From NCBI GenBank assembly GCA_009911505.1, contig QXXL01000033.1:1-64000 (forward strand): a stretch of DNA of 64,000 nucleotides, read 5' to 3'. Made by a program: the position numbers and the translations under genes. This DNA is from Lachnospiraceae bacterium (lineage in GTDB: Bacteria > Bacillota > Clostridia > Lachnospirales > Lachnospiraceae). Below are positions 54,900 to 62,782 of this stretch, piece after piece; positions within the stretch are counted from its first letter, which is position 1; each line of letters begins with the position of its first letter. The notes under the pieces were generated by a model. The model was not told the DNA's origin, made no database searches, and was given only the letters and a program-made list of their open reading frames with translations.

Positions 54900-56867
54900 A
54901 TGATGAAAATTACTTTAAAAGATGGCTCCGTTAAGGAGTACACAGAAGCAAAATCCATATTTGAAATTGCAAAAGACATCAGTGAGGGCTTGGCCAGGAT
55001 TGCCTGTGCCGGTGAATTAAATGGAAAAATTGCGGATCTGCGGACTGTTGTCAGCGAGGATGCTGATCTGAATATCATTACGGCAAACGACGCGGCAGGC
55101 CTTACAGTCATCCGCCATACAGCGGCGCATGTAATGGCTGAAGCAGTAAAACGCCTGTTTCCAGAAGCAAAAGTGACGATAGGGCCAGCAATTGAGGATG
55201 GCTTTTACTATGATTTTGATGCAGAGCCGTTTTCGCGGGAGGATTTGGATAAAATTGAAGCGGAAATGAAAAAAATAATTAAAGAAGGCAATGCAATTAC
55301 CCGGTTTACACTTCCTAAGGAAGAGGCGGTCCGGTATATGGAAGAAAAAAATGAGCCGTTTAAGGTAGAGCTGATACAGGATTTGCCGGAGGATGCCATA
55401 ATTTCGTTTTATGACCAGGGCGGGTTTGTGGATTTGTGCGCCGGCCCCCATTTGATGAGTACAAAAGGGATTAAGGCATATAAGCTGATTTCGTCTTCTA
55501 TGGCATATTGGCGCGGAGACTCCCAAAAAGCGCGCTTACAGCGTATTTATGGGACGGCTTTTAATAAAAAAGAAGAATTAAAGGCACATTTAGAAAAGCT
55601 TGAGGATGCTAAAAAGCGTGATCACAACAGGCTTGGGCGCGAAATGGGGCTGTTTACGACAGTGGATGTGATTGGGCAGGGTTTGCCGCTTTTTACGCCG
55701 AAGGGAACCAAGATGATTATGAAGCTGCAGCGGTGGATCGAGGATCTTGAGGAAAAAGAGTGGGGATATGTCCGCACTAGGACGCCGCTTATGGCAAAAT
55801 CGGATTTGTATAAGCTTTCCGGGCACTGGGATCATTACAAAGAGGGTATGTTTGTCCTGGGTGACGAAGAAACAGACAAGGAAGTATTTGCACTGCGCCC
55901 AATGACTTGTCCATTCCAGTACTATGTGTACAAAAATGAGCAGCGCTCTTACCGTGATTTGCCGTACCGCATGGGAGAAACATCTACACTGTTCCGTGCG
56001 GAAGATTCTGGGGAAATGCATGGACTTACCCGCGTGCGCCAGTTTACAATTGCTGAGGGGCATTTAATTGTCCGCCCAGATCAGATGGTAGAGGAATTTA
56101 AGGGCTGCCTGGCTCTTGCCCAATATTGCTTAAAGACACTTGGCGTGGAAGAAGATGTGACATACCACCTTTCCAAATGGGATCCGGACAACCGGGCAAA
56201 ATATATTGGAGAACCGCAGGTATGGGAGGAAACAGAACAGCATATACGGGATATTTTGAAAGAACTGGATATTCAGTTTGTAGAGGATGTCGGGGAGGCG
56301 GCATTTTATGGGCCGAAGGTGGATATTAATGCGCGTAACGTATATGGCAAAGACGACACGATGATTACGATACAGTGGGATGCCTTGCTTGCAGAACAGT
56401 TTGATATGTATTACATTGACCCAAACGGCGATAAAGTGCGTCCATACATTATCCATAGGACTTCTTTGGGATGTTATGAAAGGACACTGGCATGGCTGAT
56501 TGAAAAATATGCAGGCAAATTCCCAACATGGCTTTGTGCGGAACAAGTACGTGTGCTTCCAATTTCAGAAAAATATGAAAGCTATGCCGAAGCTGTGCGC
56601 AAGGAGCTGGCGAAAAATGGAATTGACGTTACGGTAGACAACCGTTCTGAAAAAATCGGATTTAAAATCCGGGAAGCGAGGCTGGATAAGCTGCCCTATA
56701 TGCTGGTTGTTGGACAGAAGGAAGAAGAGGATGGAACTGTATCCGTCCGCAGCCGTTTTGCAGGAGATGAAGGGAGCAGGCTTCTTTCTGATTTTATTTC
56801 AGATATTAAAAAAGAAATTGATTCCAAAGAAATCCGAAAAGAACAAACAGAAACCGACAAAAACTGA
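54900..56867 (+). CDS. thrS: Threonyl-tRNA synthetase
   Basis: This 655-residue class II synthetase has an N-terminal TGS domain (about 1-62), and an editing domain with HTAAHVMAEAVKR and DLCAGPH zinc-type motifs (about 65-240). The catalytic core includes LRPMTCPFQYYVYK (motif 2 region) and an HRTSLGCYERTLAWLIEKY motif 3. The anticodon-binding domain (about 540-640) ends the protein. ATG codons at 54900 and 54903 are both possible; the second may be better spaced from AAAGGA. The gene is controlled by the T-box upstream and ended by a hairpin. Confidence 0.97.
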   Translation: MMKITLKDGSVKEYTEAKSIFEIAKDISEGLARIACAGELNGKIADLRTVVSEDADLNIITANDAAGLTVIRHTAAHVMAEAVKRLFPEAKVTIGPAIEDGFYYDFDAEPFSREDLDKIEAEMKKIIKEGNAITRFTLPKEEAVRYMEEKNEPFKVELIQDLPEDAIISFYDQGGFVDLCAGPHLMSTKGIKAYKLISSSMAYWRGDSQKARLQRIYGTAFNKKEELKAHLEKLEDAKKRDHNRLGREMGLFTTVDVIGQGLPLFTPKGTKMIMKLQRWIEDLEEKEWGYVRTRTPLMAKSDLYKLSGHWDHYKEGMFVLGDEETDKEVFALRPMTCPFQYYVYKNEQRSYRDLPYRMGETSTLFRAEDSGEMHGLTRVRQFTIAEGHLIVRPDQMVEEFKGCLALAQYCLKTLGVEEDVTYHLSKWDPDNRAKYIGEPQVWEETEQHIRDILKELDIQFVEDVGEAAFYGPKVDINARNVYGKDDTMITIQWDALLAEQFDMYYIDPNGDKVRPYIIHRTSLGCYERTLAWLIEKYAGKFPTWLCAEQVRVLPISEKYESYAEAVRKELAKNGIDVTVDNRSEKIGFKIREARLDKLPYMLVVGQKEEEDGTVSVRSRFAGDEGSRLLSDFISDIKKEIDSKEIRKEQTETDKN

Positions 56868-56900
56868 CAGAATAATTTTTAGGAAACGTTCAAATAATAA

Positions 56901-56932
56901 ATCTGGCCAGAATAACCTGGCTGGATTTTTTA
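56901..56932 (+). terminator. Terminator after thrS
   Basis: ATCTGGCCAG (56901-56910) pairs with CTGGCTGGAT (56917-56926), with G-U pairs, followed by TTTTT. Confidence 0.75.
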
Positions 56933-56953
56933 GAGAAAGGAATGGACGTTTTT

Positions 56954-57268
56954 ATGACTAAATTACAATGTTCTGCAATGAATTGCTATTACAATGAAGA
57001 CAAGTACTGCTGCAAAGGCGATATTATGGTAGAGGGCAAGGGGGCAAAAAATGCACAGGATACCTGCTGTTCCAGTTTCCGGGAAAGAAAAGGCGATTCT
57101 GCAAGGAATTCCGTTGGCGAGCCAAAGTCTAACATTGATGTAGACTGCCATGCGTGCAATTGCGTCCATAACGATGACTGCAAATGCAATGCAGACCATA
57201 TTGGCATTGGCGGCAGCCAGGCGTGTGAATGCCGTGAAACGGAGTGTATGAGCTTCTGTTGTAAGTAA
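56954..57268 (+). CDS. Cys-rich protein with two DUF1540 domains
   Basis: This 104-residue protein contains two copies of a Cys-rich DUF1540-like motif: LQCSAMNCYYNEDKYCCKGD (about 4-23) and VDCHACNCVHNDDCKCNADH (about 60-80). Each is followed by a downstream Cys cluster (TCCSSF; ACECRETECMSFCCK). The spacing suggests metal or Fe-S binding. Its function is unknown; such proteins are common in spore formers. ATG 56954 is preferred to ATG 56942, which is too close to AAAGGA. Confidence 0.85.
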   Translation: MTKLQCSAMNCYYNEDKYCCKGDIMVEGKGAKNAQDTCCSSFRERKGDSARNSVGEPKSNIDVDCHACNCVHNDDCKCNADHIGIGGSQACECRETECMSFCCK

Positions 57269-57283
57269 CGGATCTTATATTGT

Positions 57284-57325
57284 GTAAGAATCCGGCAGCT
57301 ATCAAAACGCCTGCCGGATTCTTAC
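57284..57325 (+). terminator. Strong hairpin after the DUF1540 gene
   Basis: GTAAGAATCCGGCAG (57284-57298) and CTGCCGGATTCTTAC (57311-57325) pair perfectly over 15 bp with a 12-nt loop. There is no T-run outside the stem, though the stem itself ends in a T-rich strand. Confidence 0.75.
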
Positions 57326-57345
57326 TGAAATAGCGCTGGGCTGCA

Positions 57346-57358
57346 TTTTGTCGAAAAT
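57346..57358 (+). promoter_or_regulatory. Possible Spo0A box upstream of the spo0E-like gene
   Basis: TTTTGTCGAAAAT contains the core TGTCGAA (57349-57355) of the Spo0A box. It lies 29 bp before a promoter -35 (57385) and about 190 bp before the spo0E-like gene. Confidence 0.5.
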
Positions 57359-57384
57359 AGAGGAAATCTGTCATAAAATTTTAT

Positions 57385-57413
57385 TTGATTTTTGTTGGAT
57401 AAGGGGGTAAAAT
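57385..57413 (+). promoter_or_regulatory. Promoter of the spo0E-like gene
   Basis: TTGATT (57385-57390), 17 bp, TAAAAT (57408-57413). It leaves a leader of about 125 nt before the start codon. Confidence 0.5.
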
Positions 57414-57545
57414 GTCTATAAAGGGGGAAATTTGGAACTAAAGATAGAGATCATGTACTGTTCACAGCCATTGTTTTGAATTTATTACCGGGTAAGGGAA
57501 ACATCAGAGCGGTTGTCTGGATAAAGTATCAAATGGAGAACAATT

Positions 57546-57731
57546 ATGAGAGAAATTTATGAATTACAGGAGGCTATTGAGCGTCAGAGAAGCCGGGTAA
57601 ATGCAATGATTGAACATGGGACAGATAATGAAGATTTCATATTAGAGAATCAGAAACTGGATCGGTTAATTGAAATGTACATAGAATTAGAGGTTCAGGA
57701 GGATCAGTTAGTAATGTATCAAGATAGATAA
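57546..57731 (+). CDS. Spo0E-like sporulation regulatory protein
   Basis: This 61-residue helical-hairpin protein carries the Spo0E family signature as NQKLDRLIEMYIEL (family pattern SxxLDxLIxxY). Spo0E-type proteins dephosphorylate Spo0A~P and delay sporulation; in Clostridia without a phosphorelay they may do so directly. The Ser of the classic signature is replaced by Asn. SD GGAGA lies 8 bases before the ATG. An upstream Spo0A-type box suggests feedback. Confidence 0.8.
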   Translation: MREIYELQEAIERQRSRVNAMIEHGTDNEDFILENQKLDRLIEMYIELEVQEDQLVMYQDR

Positions 57732-57760
57732 TATCATATCATATAGATATTTATTGAGGG

Positions 57761-57795
57761 CATCAGCTTGGGGATAAGATGGCTGGTGTGTTTTT
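57761..57795 (+). terminator. Terminator after the spo0E-like gene
   Basis: CATCAGC (57761-57767) pairs with GCTGGTG (57782-57788), followed by TGTTTTT. Confidence 0.6.
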
Positions 57796-57926
57796 GTGTA
57801 TAGATAATTTTTTAAGTACAGTTTGGCAGAGGGCAGCGGCTTTTGCTATCTAGTTGCCGAAGGCAGGTAGAATATGTACTTCCATCTGAAAAACATATTC
57901 GATCCGCATTTTTTTGAAAAAAAGTA

Positions 57927-57955
57927 TTTACAAAATGTGAATTGTATGGTATAGT
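57927..57955 (+). promoter_or_regulatory. Promoter of the Tad-like operon
   Basis: TTTACA (57927-57932), 17 bp, TATAGT (57950-57955). It is a good sigma-A match and lies about 185 bp upstream of the first small gene. Confidence 0.65.
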
Positions 57956-58140
57956 GTAAATGTCTTTTAAATCTTTTATATATCGAATAAATTCCTAAAG
58001 TATAACCTATAATATTACATCTATCCCTATTTGGGCAATTTATATGCCTGTTCAGGCATTCAAGGATTCAAATGGATCATCTGTTTCTAAATCGGAATAT
58101 TTTCCAGCTAAAAATAATACAAAAAGGAGAATGAAATTTT

Positions 58141-58320
58141 ATGGATGAAATTTTTAAACAATATGGAGCCACAATTATTACAGTATTAGCAATCGTAGCT
58201 GTTATTGGAATTATTACGCTTGTGATCGGAAGTGATACCAGTAGCCTGGTATACAAAGCATTTTCGGATCTGATTGGCAATTTTTATTCCAATGCAGGCG
58301 GGGTTATTCCAACGCCGTAA
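58141..58320 (+). CDS. Small membrane protein 1 of the Tad-like operon (AV[I/L]G family)
   Basis: This 59-residue protein begins DEIFKQYGATIITVLAIVAV, with one hydrophobic helix (about 10-30), followed by a short hydrophilic tail ending GGVIPTP. G9 and A20-V21-I22-G23 align without gaps with three other proteins of this operon. The size and position before the ATPase are those of a Flp-type pilin, but no G/xxxxE prepilin cleavage site is visible. I infer a pilin-like subunit. SD AAAAGGAG lies upstream. Confidence 0.75.
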   Translation: MDEIFKQYGATIITVLAIVAVIGIITLVIGSDTSSLVYKAFSDLIGNFYSNAGGVIPTP

Positions 58321-58338
58321 TGGTACGCGGAGGGGAAA

Positions 58339-59445
58339 ATGGATGAATTTAAGAATAGGGCTATTTTGTTTGATGATGAAAGTTATGGCCCCCTGCTGTC
58401 GTTTATTAAGGATAGGCAAATTACAGATATTGATTTTAATGGGACGGATCTGTGGCTGACGGATATCAATAAGGTTAAGGTAAAATATGATGCATCCCTG
58501 GTTACGCCCAAGTTTTTGGAAGTCTTTATCAATAAGGTCAGTATGGCAGTAGAAAGGCAGTTTAATCCGGCAAATCCGATTCTGGAAGCGGAATCGGATG
58601 AACTCCGCATTACGGCAGTACATGAAACAGTGACGACGACAGGACGGGCATTTTGTATTCGCAAGGCGCCTGCTGTACCGAGGTATGACGCCACAGAACT
58701 GATACGGCAGGGATATTGCGGGCGGGAGGTATTGGCGCTGCTTATCAATTGCGTGCGTACGAAGATGAATTTTGTCATTTGCGGTGATACCGGCGTAGGA
58801 AAGACCGAGTTTGCAAAGTTTTTGTCTGGGTATATCAGGCCTCAGGATAAGGTGATAACCATTGAAGATAACCCGGAATGGCATTATGCCAAGCTTTATC
58901 CTGGTAATGACTGTATTGCCATTAAGGTGGGAAAGGAGCTGGCAGAAGGGGCGGGTAAGCCTAATGCGGCTACGATGGACTATACCAGCGCAATTAAAAC
59001 CTGCCTGCGGTTAAACCCTTCCTGGATTATGCTTTCGGAAGCGCGTTCAAAAGAAGCAAAGTCACTGCTGGAGTGCTGGTCAACTGGGGTGAAGGGGATT
59101 ACTACTATCCATACGGATAATGTACTTAAAATTCCTGACCGGTTTATGAATATGATAAAGAATTCTTTGGATGCCGATCGTATGGTAAACGATATTTATG
59201 ACTTTATTGATATTGGCATTTTGCTGCGGGTAAAAGAAATGCCGGACGGAAAAAGCAGGCGTTATATTGACCAGATGTGTTTTTTTGACCGTGAAGATGG
59301 AAGAAACCATGCGTATATGATGGTAGATGACGGCAAAATGTCTGGGGACGTGCTTCCGGCTTCCATCCAGAAGAAAATGGGAAGGGCCGGAATTACAGAA
59401 CCATATGTGTATGATTTTGGGAAGGGGAGGGCGGGATATGCGTAA
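58339..59445 (+). CDS. TadA/CpaF-type secretion ATPase
   Basis: This 368-residue ATPase of the type II/IV secretion superfamily has Walker A GDTGVGKTE (residues 149-157, K155), with Glu where Ser/Thr usually follows. The Asp box is TIEDNPEW, Walker B is IMLSEARS (E234) where GExRG is usual, and the His box is TTIHTDN (H258). It should power assembly or secretion through the membrane platform encoded next. It lacks the long N-terminal region of many CpaF proteins. SD GGAGGGG lies before the ATG. Its 3' end overlaps the next gene by 8 bases. Confidence 0.88.
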   Translation: MDEFKNRAILFDDESYGPLLSFIKDRQITDIDFNGTDLWLTDINKVKVKYDASLVTPKFLEVFINKVSMAVERQFNPANPILEAESDELRITAVHETVTTTGRAFCIRKAPAVPRYDATELIRQGYCGREVLALLINCVRTKMNFVICGDTGVGKTEFAKFLSGYIRPQDKVITIEDNPEWHYAKLYPGNDCIAIKVGKELAEGAGKPNAATMDYTSAIKTCLRLNPSWIMLSEARSKEAKSLLECWSTGVKGITTIHTDNVLKIPDRFMNMIKNSLDADRMVNDIYDFIDIGILLRVKEMPDGKSRRYIDQMCFFDREDGRNHAYMMVDDGKMSGDVLPASIQKKMGRAGITEPYVYDFGKGRAGYA

Positions 59446-60937
59446 AAAAGCGCCATTTCTGTATTATTTAAACCCCGGGAATGTGTCGGCGGCAATTGCC
59501 ACATACGGTTTTACCTACCAGGTAAAAAATACGGTTTTGGTGTATTTGGCGGTAATGGCGCTGTCGGTGGCAGCAGGATTTGTATTCCGGCTAGGCATTC
59601 TGGGAGTGTGTATAGTTGCAGCTTGCGGGATGTCTATGATCCCAAGGGTGATTATAAATAGTTACCGGAACATGTATGAACAAAAGCGCTTTTCAGATGT
59701 CAATTTGTATATGGAGCAGGTACTATATTCATTTAAAAAAATGCCTAAAATTATTACGTCTTTACAGGATGTCGAAAAGATTATGCCTAAAGATTCGCCA
59801 ATGCGGGATGTGATACAAGAGGCAATACATTATATCTTATACGATTATTCTGAGGAAAATCCTATGGAGGAGGGGCTTTCCATTATAGAGGGAGGTTATC
59901 GTTGCCAGAGGTTAAAGGATGTGCATACATTAATGTTAAAAACAGAAAAAATCGGCGGGGATTTTGAGTCGTCCGTAAAAATTTTATTGTCAAGCAGGGC
60001 TATCTGGGAAACGGAGACTTGTAAATTCCAAAAGGAGTGTAAAAACAGGCAGCGTATGGTCAATATTGCCCTTATCCTGGTCTGCGGGGTGTGCCTGTTT
60101 ACCCCATTAGTTATTACAAAGTTTGCCCCGGTGGTGGATATTACTACATCGCCAGTTTATAAGGCAGGCACAGTATTAATGATTTTAATTTCCATGCGGA
60201 CTTATATCAGGGCGGATATGCTGGCGTCGGTTAATTGGCTGCGCAGTGAATGTGCTATGACGGATGAGGAGCAGTTTTTACTATATAAAAAAGTAAAGAA
60301 TTATGATTTTGGCCGAGAAAAGAAGAAAAGCCTGTTTTGGGCAATGTTTCCTGCTGGCTTTGGGGTACTGTGCTTTACGATAGGATGGAAGTTGTTGGCA
60401 GTCTTGTGCCTTGCGCTTTTTTTCATTATGCTAAACCAGCACAAATTAGGGTATAAGCTGGCAAAGAAGCGGTGTGCCCAAGAGATCGCGAAAGCATTCC
60501 CCCAATGGCTGATGGAAATTTCGCTGTTGCTGCAGGTATCGGAAAACGTAAATGCGGCAATTACAAAGTCTATGCAAGAAGCGCCTGCCATTCTGCAAGA
60601 AAGCCTTAAGCAGATGCAGGGCCAGATTATGGAAAGCCCCGAATCGAATGAGCCGTATATGAATTTTATGAAAGAATTCAATATGATTGAAATACAATCT
60701 GCGATGGGGATGCTTTACTCTATTTCATCCGGCCGGGGCGGAGATGCAGAGATGCAGATTGATGAAATTTTATCTAAAAATGCATCGCTTTTAAGCCAGA
60801 GTGAGAGTGTGGCAAACGACGGGCGCTTAGCAGCGCTGTATTGGCAGTTTTTATTCCCATCTATAATCGGTGGGGGAAAATTGGTTGTGGATATGACACT
60901 GGTAACTATCGCATTTATGACAACCAGCTTATATTAG
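59438..60937 (+). CDS. TadB/TadC-like membrane platform protein, double length
   Basis: This 499-residue membrane protein has an N-terminal TM pair (about 25-68), a cytoplasmic T2SSF-like helical region, further TMs at about 205-250 and 295-335, a second T2SSF-like domain (FPQWLMEISLLLQVSENVNA, about 348-470), and a last TM (about 478-497). Standard Tad systems use two separate proteins of about 300 residues, TadB and TadC; here one chain appears to serve as both. I start it at ATG 59438, which overlaps the ATPase stop, after GGGGAGG. Confidence 0.82.
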   Translation: MRKKAPFLYYLNPGNVSAAIATYGFTYQVKNTVLVYLAVMALSVAAGFVFRLGILGVCIVAACGMSMIPRVIINSYRNMYEQKRFSDVNLYMEQVLYSFKKMPKIITSLQDVEKIMPKDSPMRDVIQEAIHYILYDYSEENPMEEGLSIIEGGYRCQRLKDVHTLMLKTEKIGGDFESSVKILLSSRAIWETETCKFQKECKNRQRMVNIALILVCGVCLFTPLVITKFAPVVDITTSPVYKAGTVLMILISMRTYIRADMLASVNWLRSECAMTDEEQFLLYKKVKNYDFGREKKKSLFWAMFPAGFGVLCFTIGWKLLAVLCLALFFIMLNQHKLGYKLAKKRCAQEIAKAFPQWLMEISLLLQVSENVNAAITKSMQEAPAILQESLKQMQGQIMESPESNEPYMNFMKEFNMIEIQSAMGMLYSISSGRGGDAEMQIDEILSKNASLLSQSESVANDGRLAALYWQFLFPSIIGGGKLVVDMTLVTIAFMTTSLY

Positions 60938-60951
60938 AAAAGGAGGCGTTT

Positions 60952-61326
60952 ATGCCTACAATTATTAAAGCTTTTATGGGAATTTTTTTCTTTGCCCTGG
61001 TCGTATTTTTAGGGACAGGCATATTAAATTATCAGGTTCAGGTGGATCGGGCATCCAGCTATAAGTATGATGTGATACAGGAGCTGCAGAACAGTAATTT
61101 CGCCCCCTCGGTGATGAATGCCTGCATCCAGGCAGGAGCGGCCCAGGATTACAATGTGAGCATTGATGTATCTACAGGGGATGGTGCACACAATACGTTT
61201 TCGCAGCATTCCCCCGCGACTGATGTGGCAGATGTTGTAGCGGCATATGTGACTGTGGAATATACTAGCCGTCTGCCGTTTTTGGGTGTGGAAACGCCAA
61301 ATGTCCTGCGCGGTTTTGCAAGATAG
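60952..61326 (+). CDS. TadE-like membrane protein A
   Basis: This 124-residue protein has an N-terminal TM (about 4-26), a short helical stretch (QVDRASSYKYDVIQELQNSN), and an extracytoplasmic beta-rich region with YNVSIDVSTGDG and VAAYVTVEYTSRLPFLGV. The layout resembles TadE/TadF pseudopilins, which follow TadC in Tad loci. There is no family hit that I can name with certainty. SD AAGGAGG precedes ATG 60952. Upstream in-frame codons lie inside the platform gene. Confidence 0.75.
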   Translation: MPTIIKAFMGIFFFALVVFLGTGILNYQVQVDRASSYKYDVIQELQNSNFAPSVMNACIQAGAAQDYNVSIDVSTGDGAHNTFSQHSPATDVADVVAAYVTVEYTSRLPFLGVETPNVLRGFAR

Positions 61327-61336
61327 GAGGGTTTGT

Positions 61337-61447
61337 ATGGACAATGGGTTATTTGAAGATTATGGTGAAGCTATTTTGTATATGATATTTGCCGCCGCAG
61401 TCCTTGGTATGATGGCGCTTGTACTGGGGGCATTTACGGCATTTTAG
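61337..61447 (+). CDS. Small membrane protein 2 of the Tad-like operon (AV[I/L]G family)
   Basis: This 36-residue protein, MDNGLFEDYGEAILYMIFAA followed by AVLGMMALVLGAFTAF, is little more than a hydrophobic helix. Its G10 and A21-V22-L23-G24 align with the other small proteins of the operon. It has an excellent SD (AGGAGGG) that overlaps the upstream stop, and another SD follows its stop. The conserved N-terminus and tight spacing argue that it is real despite its size. Confidence 0.72.
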   Translation: MDNGLFEDYGEAILYMIFAAAVLGMMALVLGAFTAF

Positions 61448-61459
61448 GAGGGGTGTAAG

Positions 61460-61609
61460 ATGGATGAAGCGGTAGGGCAGCAAGGAAGTTTGGTTATTAG
61501 TATTATGGCGGCGATGGCTGTTATAGGTGCAGTGCTGTTATTGCTTGGCCAGTCGGATGCGGGTATTTTGAGGTCGTATGTGGTGTTTTTGCTGGAAGCT
61601 GCCTGTTAG
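61460..61609 (+). CDS. Small membrane protein 3 of the Tad-like operon (AV[I/L]G family)
   Basis: This 49-residue protein begins DEAVGQQGSLVISIMAAMAV, contains IGAVLLLLG, then a short polar turn and a second hydrophobic stretch (YVVFLLEAAC). G9 and A20-V21-I22-G23 match the shared motif; the usual Tyr before the first Gly is Gln. SD AGGAGGGG lies nine bases upstream. It ends eight bases before the next gene, and its stop overlaps that gene's SD. Confidence 0.72.
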   Translation: MDEAVGQQGSLVISIMAAMAVIGAVLLLLGQSDAGILRSYVVFLLEAAC

Positions 61610-61617
61610 GAGGTATT

Positions 61618-62103
61618 ATGTTATCTTTTATAAAGCAATATGGGAAAACGGTTTTATTCGCCATATCGGTGGTGGCAGTCCTTGGCATAGCGTTTGGGAT
61701 ACGGGTCAATGGGCATACCGGGTTTATTCAGGCGGCATACGGCAGGGCAATGGAGGGTATGGACATGCCGGATGTAAGGGGATTAGGGGATACAGATGCC
61801 GTAAAAGCCGCTGCCGCAAGGGTGCGGCCCCAAATTGTATTCCGTTGTGGGAAAATACTGCCGCAGGTACCTGTAGATTTAAAAGCAATGCTAACGGCCA
61901 GGGATGCCGATGGAAACCAGGTGGATGTAATAATTACAGATATCATAACAAAAGGAGGGGGGAGCGTTTTTGTGGGCGCTGCTTGTACACCGGAAGCTTT
62001 TGTATTTCCAAACGCAGGGATTTATATAATGGAAGTAACAGTGTCAGACCGGGAGAAAAAGACGGCGAAAGCGCAGTTTCGCATCCCTGTGACAGGCATC
62101 TAA
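61618..62103 (+). CDS. AV[I/L]G-family membrane protein with Ig-like extracellular domain
   Basis: This 161-residue protein begins LSFIKQYGKTVLFAISVVAV, with G9 and A20-V21-L22-G23 matching the three small proteins. After the TM comes a beta-sandwich-like region (about 65-160): VPVDLKAMLTARDADGNQVD and FPNAGIYIMEVTVSDREKKT resemble cadherin- or PKD-like folds. It looks like a pilin-type anchor carrying an adhesive or tip domain. SD AGGAGG lies upstream. Confidence 0.75.
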   Translation: MLSFIKQYGKTVLFAISVVAVLGIAFGIRVNGHTGFIQAAYGRAMEGMDMPDVRGLGDTDAVKAAAARVRPQIVFRCGKILPQVPVDLKAMLTARDADGNQVDVIITDIITKGGGSVFVGAACTPEAFVFPNAGIYIMEVTVSDREKKTAKAQFRIPVTGI

Positions 62104-62116
62104 GAAAGGATAGTAT

Positions 62117-62767
62117 ATGAAAAAAGTTACATTTGGGATAGCATGCGGCCTGGTTTGTATTTTTGTTGTCACGATGATGCTGACGTTGTTTGGAAGGGCT
62201 GCAAGGAAAAGGGAGACAGAATATATGCTGGCACAGGCGATGGATTCCTCGCTTTCTGCAGTTATGCATAAGCAGGATGGCACAATTGCAGGAAATGGGG
62301 AGTTTGTGGCAGATTTTTTAAAAGCATTGTTAATTCAGGCGGATAGTAATTCTGATATAACGGTATCTGTGCTGGATGCGGATGCTAAAAAGGGTATTTT
62401 ATCTGTGGAGGTTGTAGAGAAATTTTTGCATCCCAATGGAAACGAGGGAAGTGTATCGCAGGTACGGACTGTTATTTTTGACAAGGCCATGGAGCAGGAA
62501 ACAGAATATCATAAGGTTGGGTTTTATATGGATGGCGATGAAGTATATAAAGAATACTGTATACCAAAAGGTTCACCCTGCAGTGTTCCGGTTTCTCCCC
62601 AAAAACAGGGAAAAAAGTTCTTGTATTGGCGTTTTGTAACGGGCGGGGCAGGAAAGGCCGGAACCTGTAACAAGCCCTATCCTGGCGGAGAAATATCTGT
62701 CCTTGCATCCGCAGGAAGCCCGTATATTGTGTTACAGGATACGAAGCTGATTGCAGTATTTGAATAG
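62117..62767 (+). CDS. TadE-like membrane protein B
   Basis: This 216-residue protein has an N-terminal TM (about 5-27) and a following amphipathic stretch (RKRETEYMLAQAMDSSLSAV), as in TadE/TadF-type pseudopilins. An extracytoplasmic domain with ITVSVLDADAKKGILSVEVVEKF follows, and the C-terminal half has two Cys residues. I recognise no named family. It parallels the 124-residue protein at 60952, which also has a DxSTGD/DADAKKG-type beta hairpin after the helix. SD AAAGGA lies upstream. Confidence 0.72.
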   Translation: MKKVTFGIACGLVCIFVVTMMLTLFGRAARKRETEYMLAQAMDSSLSAVMHKQDGTIAGNGEFVADFLKALLIQADSNSDITVSVLDADAKKGILSVEVVEKFLHPNGNEGSVSQVRTVIFDKAMEQETEYHKVGFYMDGDEVYKEYCIPKGSPCSVPVSPQKQGKKFLYWRFVTGGAGKAGTCNKPYPGGEISVLASAGSPYIVLQDTKLIAVFE

Positions 62768-62782
62768 GAGGGATTAATTGGT

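Larger units (their letters stand above)
57732..58140. other. Intergenic region before the Tad-like operon
   Basis: No gene is seen in this 409-bp gap. It contains a terminator (57761-57795), a promoter (57927-57955), and a small palindrome, ATGCCTG-TT-CAGGCAT (58044-58059), within a long untranslated leader of about 180 nt. I looked for a c-di-GMP riboswitch and did not find its conserved blocks. Confidence 0.6.

Noticed and set aside
57956..58140. Possible c-di-GMP or other riboswitch before the Tad-like operon
   Set aside because: The leader is long and has one small palindrome, but none of the conserved aptamer blocks I know are present.
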